Positions 25,612 to 33,679 of a stretch of 64,000 bases of DNA are shown piece by piece. Source of the DNA: Propionibacteriales bacterium (GTDB lineage Bacteria > Actinomycetota > Actinomycetes > Propionibacteriales > Nocardioidaceae); NCBI GenBank assembly GCA_026392415.1, contig JAPLCC010000056.1, positions 1 to 64,000 on the forward strand, written 5' to 3'. The translations under genes and the position numbers were made by a program. Position 1 is the stretch's first letter; each line of letters starts with the position of its first letter. The notes under the pieces were generated by a model. The model did not search any database. It was not told where the DNA came from and saw only the letters and a list, made by a program, of their open reading frames with translations.

Positions 25612-27184
25612 CGCTCTCGCGGTAGACGCGGTCCCGCTCGCCGCGCGACCACACCGGGTCGTCGGTGACCAGCCCGTCAGCGCGGAGCTCCCGCTTGAGC
25701 ACCTTGTTCGTCGCCGTGCTCGGCAGGCGCTCGGCAACCCGGACGTGGCGCGGCCAGGCCTTCGGCGACAGGTCCGCCTGCTCACCGAGGAAGGCCACGA
25801 ACTCGGTCGGCGTCAACGACGCACCGTCGCGCAGCACCAGGGCGCACATCACCTGGTCGCCCACCCGTTCGTCCGCAACGGCGTACACCGCCGCCTGCGA
25901 GATCGCTTCGTGGCGCAGGAGGAGCTGCTCGAGGGGCGCGGCCGCGAGGTTCTCGCCGTCGACGCGCAACCAGTCATCGGTCCTGCCGGCGAGGAACACG
26001 AACCCGTCGGCGTCCCGGTAGCCCAGGTCGCCGGACCAGTACATGCCGCCGTCGAGTCGCTGCGCCGTGGCCACCTCGTCGTTGTAGTAGCCCGCGAAGA
26101 AGCCAGCGCCCTGGGTGTTGACCAGTTCACCCACGGCTTCGTCGAGGTTGAGGACGCGACCGTCGGCGTCCTTCACCGCGCGGGGGCACTCCTGACCGGT
26201 CTCCCGGTCGTGGACGGCCACTCCGTCGAACGGGACGCCGATCGAGCCCGGCGGGGTGTCCTCGGTGCGGGTGATGATGATCGCCGTCTCGGTCGAACCG
26301 AACCCGTCCCACACCGAGCAGCCGAATCGCTCGGCGAACTCGCGGATGTCGCGGTCGGCGGCCTCGTTTCCGAAGGCGAACCGAAGCGGGTTGTCCGCGT
26401 CATCGGGTCGCGCCGGCGTCGCGAGCACGTAGGCGAGCGGCTTGCCGACGTAGTTGAGGTACGTCGCCCCGTGGCGCCGGATGTCGTGGAGGAAGCTCCG
26501 CGCGGAGAAGTCGGCCAGAGCCAGCGCCGCACCGGAGGCCACACTCACCGCGAACCCGGACATCACGGCGTTGCTGTGGAAGAGCGGCATCGAGCAGTAG
26601 ACGACGTCGTCGGCACCCAGCGCGTACTTCTCGGCGAGGACGGTGCCGGCCATGACGACCATGAAGTTCGCGACCTGCACCGCCTTGGGGTCGCCGCTCG
26701 TGCCCGAGGTGAAGATGAGCATGAAGGTGTCCATGGTCGCGACCTCGGCGAACCCGTCCGTGGAGCTCGGGGCCGCAGCCACCAACGCGCGCCACTCGGC
26801 ACTGCCGGTGTCGAGGACCGTCGCTCCGCCGAGGTCGAGGCCGTCGAGCAGGGCGCGGTGTGCGGCATCGGTCAGCACGACCTGGCAGTCGGACCGGCGG
26901 ACGTCAGCAGCCAGGGCCGCGCCACGTCGGGTCAGGTTGAGCCCGACGGTCACGTGGCCGCCGATCGCCCCCGCCATGATCGCCAGCGCCATCTCGGGAC
27001 TGTTGGGCATCAGCACGCCGACGTGGGCGGGCCGGTCCGCAGACATCCGGGCGCGCAACACGTGGGCACGAGCGGCGCTGGCCGCGACGACCTCGCGCCA
27101 GGTCCAGGTGCGGTCCTCGTGGCGCATCCCCACGCTGTCTCGGTCTGCGTGTGCCAGCAGGAGCTTCTGGATCGTGTCAGACAC
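25586..27184 (-). CDS. Acyl-CoA synthetase, FadD17-like
   Basis: A 532-aa ANL-family adenylating enzyme. P-loop T-S-G-T-S-G-D-P-K-A-V lies near residue 166, the A5 motif G-F-G-S-T-E near 303, Y-W-S-G-D-L-G-Y near 395 and R-T-D-D-W-L-R-V-D-G-E-N near 411. The catalytic Lys is in T-N-K-V-L-K-R-E near 498. It resembles actinobacterial FadD17-type ligases used on steroid- or fatty-acid-like carboxylates. Its start overlaps the alpha/beta hydrolase by 8 bp, making it the last gene of the FMO-TetR-hydrolase-ligase operon, so it probably activates the acid produced by the hydrolase. Confidence 0.85.
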   Translation of the reverse strand: MSDTIQKLLLAHADRDSVGMRHEDRTWTWREVVAASAARAHVLRARMSADRPAHVGVLMPNSPEMALAIMAGAIGGHVTVGLNLTRRGAALAADVRRSDCQVVLTDAAHRALLDGLDLGGATVLDTGSAEWRALVAAAPSSTDGFAEVATMDTFMLIFTSGTSGDPKAVQVANFMVVMAGTVLAEKYALGADDVVYCSMPLFHSNAVMSGFAVSVASGAALALADFSARSFLHDIRRHGATYLNYVGKPLAYVLATPARPDDADNPLRFAFGNEAADRDIREFAERFGCSVWDGFGSTETAIIITRTEDTPPGSIGVPFDGVAVHDRETGQECPRAVKDADGRVLNLDEAVGELVNTQGAGFFAGYYNDEVATAQRLDGGMYWSGDLGYRDADGFVFLAGRTDDWLRVDGENLAAAPLEQLLLRHEAISQAAVYAVADERVGDQVMCALVLRDGASLTPTEFVAFLGEQADLSPKAWPRHVRVAERLPSTATNKVLKRELRADGLVTDDPVWSRGERDRVYRESVRSGARPG

Positions 27185-28097
27185 GGGCCGGCTCCACCTC
27201 GACGTCGCGCGCGGTCAGCGTCCGCTGCAGGAAGTGCAACGCGTGCCGGACAGCCGGCTCGTGCCACGGCTTTCCGGGGAACAGGTCGAAGTGGTCGCAC
27301 GGGTAGTGCCGCACCTCGGCCCGGCCGGCGAACGCCGCCTTCGCCGCGGCGTACGGCGGAGCACTCCGGTCGAAGTCCGCGATCTGCACGAGCCACGGCA
27401 CGCCGAGGTCCTTGGCGGCCTTCGCCGGCTCGCGTCCACCGAGCTCCATCACGACGTCCGCGGCGATCTCGTTGCGCCAGGTCGGGCCCGCGATCGCGAG
27501 GTAGTCCTCGAGGGCGCCGGGGAGGGTGAAGGCGCCGACCTCGCCCGGCCGCGCGACCACCGGGATCATGGTCGGGCCGCGGCCCGCCCGGCGCCGGGCC
27601 GCGCTCGCGATTCCACGACCGGTCGAGGCGAGCAGCTGGCCCGGGGTGTGGTGCCGGGTGGCGAGCCGTGCGGCAGCCAGGCCGTCGACGAGCGGCACCG
27701 CGGAGATCACGGCGACCACGTCCGTGCGCCGGGCCGCGACCCGCACCACGTGTCCGCCACCGAGCGAGATGCCCCAGAGCACCACCCGCGTCGGGTCGAC
27801 GCCCGGCAGACGCTTCGCGGCGTCGATGACGGCATGCAGGTCGGCGATCTGGTCGGTGAGCGAGACGACCTGACGGGGCGTGCCCTCGCTGGCACCGAAG
27901 CCGCGGTAGTCGAACGTGACGGCCTCGAGGCCCGCACGGGCGAAGGCCTCGGCGAACGGGGCGAGGCCGGAGTCCTGGGTTCCGGCGAGACCGTGGGCGA
28001 GGACCACGACCGGGCGCAAGGAGTCGGCGGTGCCGGTCGCGGGGAAGTGGGTGGCGGCACAGGGCACGCCGGAGGAGGTGAAGCTGAAGGTCGTCAC
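27177..28097 (-). CDS. Alpha/beta hydrolase
   Basis: A 306-aa hydrolase with the oxyanion strand V-L-A-H-G-L-A-G-T near residue 32, nucleophile elbow W-G-I-S-L-G-G (Ser near 111) and C-terminal C-D-H-F-D-L-F with the catalytic His near 271. D-Y-R-G-F-G-A-S-E near residue 63 is typical of the DLH/esterase-like class. The start overlaps the TetR stop (ATGA) and the stop lies inside the ligase start. In this operon it would cleave an ester made by the monooxygenase; that step is inferred from order alone. Confidence 0.85.
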   Translation of the reverse strand: MTTFSFTSSGVPCAATHFPATGTADSLRPVVVLAHGLAGTQDSGLAPFAEAFARAGLEAVTFDYRGFGASEGTPRQVVSLTDQIADLHAVIDAAKRLPGVDPTRVVLWGISLGGGHVVRVAARRTDVVAVISAVPLVDGLAAARLATRHHTPGQLLASTGRGIASAARRRAGRGPTMIPVVARPGEVGAFTLPGALEDYLAIAGPTWRNEIAADVVMELGGREPAKAAKDLGVPWLVQIADFDRSAPPYAAAKAAFAGRAEVRHYPCDHFDLFPGKPWHEPAVRHALHFLQRTLTARDVEVEPARV

Positions 28098-28726
28098 GAA
28101 GTGCTCCCGTAGATGCCGGTGATCCAGAGATGGGTGATGGCGTCGATGTGGTGCTCGCGGCCCGGTCCGGTGCCGCGGGCGTGCCGCTCGATCGAGTGGT
28201 CGTTCAGGTCGAGGAGTACGGCGGCGAGCGCCGCCGCGTCGGGACCGTCGACGGCATTCCCGCTGGCCCGCTCGCGGCGGATCATGTCCGCGACCATCGT
28301 CGCGAACTCGGCCCGCCCTGCGTCCCAGAGCTCCTGCACCGACGGGGTGCTGGCTCGCGCCTCGAGCAGCGCACGGTAGGTGTGCGGGGTCCGGTCCACC
28401 GAGTCGAACAAGGTGGCCACGACGTTGCGGACCCGTTCGCGCGGATCACCCTCCGCCTTGACCAGGAGGTCGGTGGCTTCCGACGCGTCGTCGTACAACT
28501 CCGCCATCAGGGCGAGTACGGCGACCGCCTTGCTCTCGAAGTAGAAGTAGAAGGCCGAACGGGTCACCCCGGCGCGACGTGAGATCTCGGCGACGTTGAC
28601 CTGCTCGAGGGTCTGCTCCCGCAGGAGTCCGTCGAAGGCCTCGAGCAGCGCCGCCCGGCGAAGGTCGCCGCGGTTGACGCTGCGCCGGTCGACCATCCGC
28701 GCCCAGCTGCGCTCCTCCTCGCTCAT
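28094..28726 (-). CDS. TetR family regulator of the FMO operon
   Basis: A 210-aa TetR protein with HTH A-E-I-S-R-R-A-G-V-T-R-S-A-F-Y-F-Y-F at about residues 46-63. The start is the ATG overlapping the FMO stop (ATGA); the longer open frame lies within the FMO gene. Being embedded second in the operon, it probably autoregulates through the palindrome at 30128-30147 upstream of the FMO. The ligand would be a pathway substrate or CoA ester. Confidence 0.85.
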   Translation of the reverse strand: MSEEERSWARMVDRRSVNRGDLRRAALLEAFDGLLREQTLEQVNVAEISRRAGVTRSAFYFYFESKAVAVLALMAELYDDASEATDLLVKAEGDPRERVRNVVATLFDSVDRTPHTYRALLEARASTPSVQELWDAGRAEFATMVADMIRRERASGNAVDGPDAAALAAVLLDLNDHSIERHARGTGPGREHHIDAITHLWITGIYGSTS

Positions 28727-30054
28727 CGGTGCGCTTCCGCACGCGCCACACCGGCGGGGATCTCCTTCACCCGCAGGTCGTGCTCGTAGTGGAAGTAGTC
28801 GAGCTGCTGGGTGTGCCGCGGACGCTGGACCATGTGGGCGGTGTAGCGGTGCGTGTCCTCGTCGATGACGCGCTCCATGACGTCCTCCGACGGCGGCTGG
28901 TAGCGGCCCGCGAGCCAAGCAGCGACCAGGCGCGTCTGGCACTCGACGAAGGGGAACAGCGTCGGGGTCGCCTGCGCGAAGCCGACGAATGCGAGGTCCT
29001 CGATGCCGGGCTTGAAGATCCGCTTGAAGAGACGGATCTGGTTCTCCGGAGCGCTGAGGAACTCCGGGTCGAAGAACGGGAAGGTGATGTTGTAGCCGGT
29101 CGCGTGGATGACGACGTCGAAGTCCTCGCTCGTGCCGTCCGCGAAGTGCACCGTCGAGCCGTCCCAGCGGTCGATGTCGCCCTTGGCACGCAGGTCGCCG
29201 GAGCCCAGCCGCAGCGGGAGCTCCACCGACTGGGTCGGGTGCGCCTCGAAGAACTTGTGGTTCGGCGTCGGCAGGCCGTAGTCCTCGGGACGTCCGGCGG
29301 TGAGCGGCTGCATCACCTGGACGAACTTGCGCTGCCAGGCCGTCGGGATGTGCGGCGAGGTCTTGTAGTACTTGTCGGCCGGAGTGCCGGCGAAGTACTT
29401 CGGCACGATCCAGGCGCCGGAGCGCGTCGAGATCACGACCTCGTTGTCGAGGGTCTTGCTCGAGAGCTCGACCGCGAGGTCGGCGGCACTGTTGCCGAGT
29501 CCGATGATCAGGATCCGCTTCCCCGTGAGGTCGTACGGCGTGTGCGGGTCGATGTAGGCGTGGGAGTGCATCGTCAGCCCGGTGAACTCACCCGGCTTGT
29601 CAGCGAAACGCGGGTCCCAGTGGTGGCCGTTGGCGACGAGCAGGACGTCGAAGTGGCGGGTGCCCGTGCGCTGCGTCTCCAGCTCCCAGCCGCCGCCCTC
29701 GTCGGCGGAGAGCCGGCGGGCGTGGACGACGCCGTTCTCGAACTCGATGTGCTTGCGGATGTCGAAGGCGTCCGCGTAGCTGTCGAGGTACTCCTTGATC
29801 TGGGTGTGGTGCGGGAAGTCCGGGTACTCGTCGGGCATCGGGAAGTCCTTGAAGGACAACTGGTGCTTCGAGGTGTCGATGTGCAGCGACTTGTAGGCGC
29901 TGCTGTGGCCGTTCGGGTTCCCGAAGGCCCAGTTGCCGCCGACCCGGTCGGACGACTCGAACGTCGCGAAGTCGAAGCCGTAGTCGGCGAGCATCTTGCT
30001 CATCGTCAGGCCGCTGATGCCCGCGCCGATCACGGCGACAGTCGAACGACGCAT
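28723..30054 (-). CDS. Flavin-containing monooxygenase
   Basis: A 443-aa class B flavoprotein monooxygenase: FAD site G-A-G-I-S-G at residues 10-15, NADPH site G-L-G-N-S-A-A near 187, and the fingerprint F-T-G-L-T-M-H-S-H-A-Y near 159-169. The fingerprint ends in Tyr rather than Trp, so it belongs with FMOs rather than type I Baeyer-Villiger enzymes, although some such FMOs do oxidise ketones to esters. AGGAGG five bases upstream of the ATG gives strong translation. First gene of the operon FMO-TetR-hydrolase-ligase, divergent from two SDRs. Confidence 0.88.
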   Translation of the reverse strand: MRRSTVAVIGAGISGLTMSKMLADYGFDFATFESSDRVGGNWAFGNPNGHSSAYKSLHIDTSKHQLSFKDFPMPDEYPDFPHHTQIKEYLDSYADAFDIRKHIEFENGVVHARRLSADEGGGWELETQRTGTRHFDVLLVANGHHWDPRFADKPGEFTGLTMHSHAYIDPHTPYDLTGKRILIIGLGNSAADLAVELSSKTLDNEVVISTRSGAWIVPKYFAGTPADKYYKTSPHIPTAWQRKFVQVMQPLTAGRPEDYGLPTPNHKFFEAHPTQSVELPLRLGSGDLRAKGDIDRWDGSTVHFADGTSEDFDVVIHATGYNITFPFFDPEFLSAPENQIRLFKRIFKPGIEDLAFVGFAQATPTLFPFVECQTRLVAAWLAGRYQPPSEDVMERVIDEDTHRYTAHMVQRPRHTQQLDYFHYEHDLRVKEIPAGVARAEAHR

Positions 30055-30114
30055 GCGTTCCTCCTCGCGCTCCGCTCCCGCGGCGCGCCCTTGACAACTC
30101 CGGTGACGGCCGTC

Positions 30115-30147
30115 ACGTTATGACCAGCAGTTGACGCGTGTCAACTG
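30115..30147 (-). promoter_or_regulatory. Promoter and putative TetR operator of the FMO operon
   Basis: The perfect inverted repeat CAGTTGAC-GCGT-GTCAACTG (30128-30147) overlaps a minus-strand TTGACA (30139-30144). Eighteen bases further is TAACGT (30115-30120), giving a -35/-10 pair pointing at the FMO. The operator covers the -35, so binding should repress. A second palindrome, GTGACGGCCGTCAC (30103-30116), lies at and just beyond the -10. Confidence 0.65.
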
Positions 30148-30175
30148 AAACAGACGAATGTCAGGAGATGGGTTC

Positions 30176-30904
30176 ATGCAGGTAACGGTCGTCATCGGAG
30201 GCGCCTCGGGAATCGGTGCGGCCACCGCCCACACCCTGACCGCCGCCGGCCATCGCGTCGTGGTCGCCGACCTGCCGGGCACGGGTGCCGACGTGGATGT
30301 CGACGTCACCGACGAGGCCTCGGTCGAAGCGCTCTTCGAGCGGGCGGTGGCGGACCACGGCAGCGTCACCGGCGTCGTCAACTGCGCCGGCGTCAGCACG
30401 CTGGCGCGCGTGGTCGACCACGATGCCGCCGAGTGGCGACGGGTCGTCGACGTCTGCCTGACCGGCTCCTTCCTCGTGCTCAAGCACGCCGGCCGACGGG
30501 TCGCCGACGGCGCGTCACTGGTCTCCCTCACCTCCCTCAACGCGCGCCAGCCCGGCACCGGGCTCGCGGCGTACTGTGCGTCGAAGGCCGGCCTGGTCTC
30601 TCTCACCGAGGTGACCGCCCTCGAGCTCGCCCACCGGCGCATCCGCGTGAACGCCGTCGCTCCGGGCCTGGTCGTCACCCCGCTCACCGCGCCGGCCATG
30701 GACATCGACGGCATCCGCGACGCCTACCTGGAGAACACTCCCCTGGGCCGCTCCGGCGAACCGACCGAGATCGCCGCCGCCATCAAGTTCCTGCTGTCCG
30801 ACGACGCCGCCTGGATCACCGGCGAGACCCTCGACATCAACGGCGGTGCCCACCTGCAGCGCTACCCCGACCTGGTCGGCCTGATCGAGAAGGCCTTCGC
30901 ATGA
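30176..30904 (+). CDS. Short-chain dehydrogenase/reductase
   Basis: A 242-aa Rossmann oxidoreductase: cofactor loop G-G-A-S-G-I-G at residues 8-14, N-C-A-G near 70, and the catalytic Y-x-x-x-K as Y-C-A-S-K near 127-131 preceded by the active Ser. D-L-P-G near 37 suggests NAD(H). The start at 30176 has AGGAG eight bases upstream; an ATG six codons earlier overlaps that ribosome site. Overlaps the following SDR by four bases. Diverges from the FMO operon and shares its control region, so it likely supplies or uses the same ketone. Confidence 0.85.
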   Translation: MQVTVVIGGASGIGAATAHTLTAAGHRVVVADLPGTGADVDVDVTDEASVEALFERAVADHGSVTGVVNCAGVSTLARVVDHDAAEWRRVVDVCLTGSFLVLKHAGRRVADGASLVSLTSLNARQPGTGLAAYCASKAGLVSLTEVTALELAHRRIRVNAVAPGLVVTPLTAPAMDIDGIRDAYLENTPLGRSGEPTEIAAAIKFLLSDDAAWITGETLDINGGAHLQRYPDLVGLIEKAFA

Positions 30905-31728
30905 ACCGCACCCACGACCTGATCGGCCAGACGGCGATCGTCACCGGCGGCGCCTCCGGCATCGGGGCGGCGCTCACCCGGGCGCTGGTCGCCGCGGGCG
31001 TGCACGTCACCTGCACCGACGTCGACCTCGCCGGCGCCGAAGCGGTCACCGCGGCCGCCCGCGGACGAGGCTCCGCGACAGCTCGACGGCTGGATGTCAC
31101 CTCCGCCGCTGACGTGCAGCAGGCGGTCGACGCAGTGGTCGCCGAACACCGTCGGCTGGACCTGATGTTCAACAACGCCGGCATCACCTTCTTGGGCAAC
31201 ACCGAGGAGCTCACGCTCGAGCAGTGGAACGCCATCATCGACGTCAACGTCCGCGGCGTCGTGCACGGCGTGCACGCGGCGTACCCGCAGATGATCACGC
31301 AGGGCTCGGGGCACATCGTCAACACCGCATCGATGGGTGGACTGATGGCAGCCGGGCTGATGACGTCGTACGTCACCACGAAGCACGCCGTGGTCGGACT
31401 TTCCCTGGCTCTCCGGACCGAAGCAGCGGCCCACGGGGTCGGCGTGACCGTCGTCTGCCCGGCCGCGGTCGACACCCCCATCCTCGACAAGGGCGAGATC
31501 GGCAGTTACCGAGGACGCGACTTCTACCTGGAGGGCCAGGGCATCAAGCACCCCGTCGACCCTGCCCTGCTCGCGCAACGGATCCTCGAGGCCGTCGCCG
31601 CCGACCGCCCGTTCGTGGTGGAACCACGCCAGGCCCGGATCGCCTGGCGCTTCGGCCGCCTCGCCCCCGGGCTGGTCAACACGATGGCCACCCGGTTCGT
31701 CGCGAAACAGCGCGCGCTGTCGCGCTGA
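30901..31728 (+). CDS. Short-chain dehydrogenase/reductase
   Basis: A 275-aa classical SDR: G-G-A-S-G-I-G near residue 17, D-V-D-L-A cofactor-selecting acidic residue near 41, N-N-A-G near 94, catalytic Ser in N-T-A-S-M near 144 and Y-V-T-T-K near 158-162. It continues with an unusually long C-terminal tail (about 35 residues after R-P-F-V-V-E-P) rich in Arg, as in membrane- or lipid-associated SDRs. Translationally coupled to the first SDR by ATGA overlap. Confidence 0.85.
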   Translation: MNRTHDLIGQTAIVTGGASGIGAALTRALVAAGVHVTCTDVDLAGAEAVTAAARGRGSATARRLDVTSAADVQQAVDAVVAEHRRLDLMFNNAGITFLGNTEELTLEQWNAIIDVNVRGVVHGVHAAYPQMITQGSGHIVNTASMGGLMAAGLMTSYVTTKHAVVGLSLALRTEAAAHGVGVTVVCPAAVDTPILDKGEIGSYRGRDFYLEGQGIKHPVDPALLAQRILEAVAADRPFVVEPRQARIAWRFGRLAPGLVNTMATRFVAKQRALSR

Positions 31729-31747
31729 GGGAGCCCTCCGCGGTCAC

Positions 31748-32179
31748 TCAGGCGAGCACGCGACGCGCCAGACCGTCCCGACAGCCCGCCATCATCCGGT
31801 CGTGGTTCCAGGTCAGCACCGGACGCGCGAACGCCGACAGCGCTCCCAGTACGCCGGTCACGGTGACCTCCTGCTCGAAGTCGAGCCGGGTGCCACCCGG
31901 CACCGACGACAGGGTGAACCGCGCGAACCCCTCGAGGTCGCCGCTGATCGCGACCTCGACGACGGGCGCCGTACGCATCACCGCATCGAGCACGAGGTCG
32001 AGCGTGTACGGCAGCGTCGATCGGCAGCGCACCCAGGCGGTGTCCGGGCCGATCTTCGCGACGGCGCGCACCTGCGGCCACCATTGCGGGTAGTGCTCGA
32101 GGTCGGTCAGCGTCGCGGCCACGACCTCGACCGGCGCACGGATCTCCCACGACTGGGCGAACGCGTAGGACCGGTGCAC
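31748..32179 (-). CDS. SRPBCC family protein
   Basis: A 143-aa START-like protein: I-R-A-P-V-E-V-V-A-A-T-L-T-D-L-E-H-Y-P-Q-W-W-P near residues 13-35 is the typical first helix, followed by long strands and a C-terminal helix ending D-G-L-A-R-R-V. It binds hydrophobic ligands in other members; here the ligand is unknown. It is convergent with the second SDR and divergent from merR. GTG start with CATGAT six bases upstream, a weak -10. Confidence 0.75.
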   Translation of the reverse strand: MHRSYAFAQSWEIRAPVEVVAATLTDLEHYPQWWPQVRAVAKIGPDTAWVRCRSTLPYTLDLVLDAVMRTAPVVEVAISGDLEGFARFTLSSVPGGTRLDFEQEVTVTGVLGALSAFARPVLTWNHDRMMAGCRDGLARRVLA

Positions 32180-32204
32180 CGCTCCATCATGGACGACGCA
32201 CGGC

Positions 32205-32235
32205 TTGACCTGGAGTGCACTCCAGGAGCGACACT
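32205..32235 (+). promoter_or_regulatory. MerR-type promoter of merR with palindrome in 19-bp spacer
   Basis: TTGACC (32205-32210) and GACACT (32230-32235) are separated by 19 bp, the overlong spacing used by MerR-activated promoters. A perfect 18-bp palindrome, CCTGGAGTGCACTCCAGG (32209-32226), fills the spacer. The ATG of merR follows the -10 by six bases, so the transcript may be leaderless. Confidence 0.7.
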
Positions 32236-32241
32236 CGGACC

Positions 32242-32631
32242 ATGCCCGCCGCCGGACTCACCATCGCGGAAGCCGCCGCAACCCTCGGCCTGACCTCCGA
32301 CACCTTGCGCTACTACGAGAAGGACGGCCTGTTGCTCCGGCCGGTCCCGCGCTCGTCCTCCGGCCATCGCCGGTACGACGAGAGCGACCTCCGCTGGATC
32401 GTTCTGGTCACCCGGTTGCGGGCAACGGGCATGCCCATCCGCGACGTGCGCCGGTACGCCGACCTCGTCCGTGCCGGCGACGGCAACGAGCTGCCGCGCC
32501 TCGAGCTCCTGCAGGCGCACCGCGAACAGGTCCTGCAACAACTCGCCGAGGTCACCTCCCACCTGGGCGCGATCGATCACAAGATCGGCATCTACGAGGA
32601 CCGCCTGCGACGTCTGGAGATCTCCGCTTGA
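32242..32631 (+). CDS. MerR family transcriptional regulator
   Basis: A 129-aa MerR protein. The N-terminal winged HTH is I-A-E-A-A-A-T-L-G-L-T-S-D-T-L-R-Y-Y-E-K-D-G-L-L at about residues 7-30, with the wing R-R-Y-D near 43. The coiled dimerisation helix covers about 80-120. There are no cysteines for metal binding, so it belongs to the small-molecule/aldehyde-responsive branch that often controls aldo-keto reductases. The ATG at 32242 was chosen because it lies six bases after the -10; the nine extra upstream codons would overlap the operator. Confidence 0.88.
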   Translation: MPAAGLTIAEAAATLGLTSDTLRYYEKDGLLLRPVPRSSSGHRRYDESDLRWIVLVTRLRATGMPIRDVRRYADLVRAGDGNELPRLELLQAHREQVLQQLAEVTSHLGAIDHKIGIYEDRLRRLEISA

Positions 32632-32658
32632 CCTGGAGCGCGCTCCAAGGGGTTGGCT
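32628..32658 (+). promoter_or_regulatory. MerR-type promoter of the aldo-keto reductase
   Basis: TTGACC (32628-32633) and TTGGCT (32653-32658) are again 19 bp apart, with the palindrome TGGAGCGCGCTCCA (32634-32647) between them. The half-site TGGAG is the same as in the merR promoter. The -35 overlaps the merR stop codon, and the reductase ATG follows the -10 by seven bases. Confidence 0.7.
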
Positions 32659-32665
32659 GGTGGAC

Positions 32666-33658
32666 ATGACCCTGACCACGCGCACTCTCGGCACCTCCTC
32701 TCCCCTCACCGTCTCTGCCCTGGGCCTCGGCTGCATGGGCATGTCGGAGTTCTACGGCTCGCCCGACGAAGCAGGCGGCATCGCGACCATCCATCGCGCC
32801 CTCGACCTCGGCGGCTCGTTCCTCGACACGGCCGACATGTACGGCCCGTTCACCAACGAGCGGCTCGTCGGCAAGGCCATCGCCGGCCGACGCGACGAGG
32901 TGCAGCTCGCGACCAAGTTCGGCAACGAACGGGCCGTCGACGGCACCCGGATCCGCATCAACGGAACGCCGGAGTACGTCCGCGCCGCCTGCGACGCGTC
33001 ACTCGAACGGCTCGGCGTCGACCACATCGATCTCTACTACCAGCACCGGGTCGACAAGACCGTCCCCATCGAGGAGACCGTCGGCGCGATGAAGGAACTC
33101 GTCGACGCCGGCAAGGTGCGCCACCTCGGGTTGTCCGAGGCCTCAGCGGACACGATCCGTCGCGCCCATGCGGTCCACCCGATCACCGCCCTCCAGACCG
33201 AGTACTCCCTCTTCACCCGCGACATCGAGGACGAGATCCTGCCGACCCTCCGCGAGCTCGGCGTCGGCCTGGTGCCCTACTCGCCGCTCGGTCGCGGGAT
33301 CCTCACCGGCGCTGTCGGCGCCGACGGGCTCGCCGCCGGCGACAGCCGCACCACCGCCTACTTCCCGCGATTCCAGGGCGACAACCTGGCGGCGAACCTC
33401 GTGCTCGTCGACCGGGTCACCGCCCTCGCAGCGCGGCTCGGGTGCACCCCGGGGCAGCTCGCCCTCACCTGGGTCCTCGCCCAGGGTGACGACGTCGTGC
33501 CGATCCCCGGGACCAAGCGGGTCCGCTACCTCGAGGAGAACATCGCGGCCACCGACGTCGTGCTCACCGAGGCCGACCTGGCTGACCTCGCGGACGCCGT
33601 ACCGCGCGACGCCGTCGCCGGGGCCCGCTACGGCGACATGACCACCATCGACGCCTGA
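32666..33658 (+). CDS. Aldo-keto reductase
   Basis: A 330-aa NADPH-dependent (alpha/beta)8 oxidoreductase of the AKR13-like group. Conserved features are G-L-G-C-M-G-M-S near residue 20, the catalytic Asp/Tyr in L-D-T-A-D-M-Y-G near 53, Lys in A-T-K-F-G near 87 and His in Y-Y-Q-H-R-V-D near 125. The cofactor site I-P-G-T-K-R near 275 is also present. Reduces aldehydes or ketones. Its own MerR-type promoter links its expression to the gene upstream. Confidence 0.9.
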   Translation: MTLTTRTLGTSSPLTVSALGLGCMGMSEFYGSPDEAGGIATIHRALDLGGSFLDTADMYGPFTNERLVGKAIAGRRDEVQLATKFGNERAVDGTRIRINGTPEYVRAACDASLERLGVDHIDLYYQHRVDKTVPIEETVGAMKELVDAGKVRHLGLSEASADTIRRAHAVHPITALQTEYSLFTRDIEDEILPTLRELGVGLVPYSPLGRGILTGAVGADGLAAGDSRTTAYFPRFQGDNLAANLVLVDRVTALAARLGCTPGQLALTWVLAQGDDVVPIPGTKRVRYLEENIAATDVVLTEADLADLADAVPRDAVAGARYGDMTTIDA

Positions 33659-33679
33659 CCCGAGCGCTAACGTGGCCCG

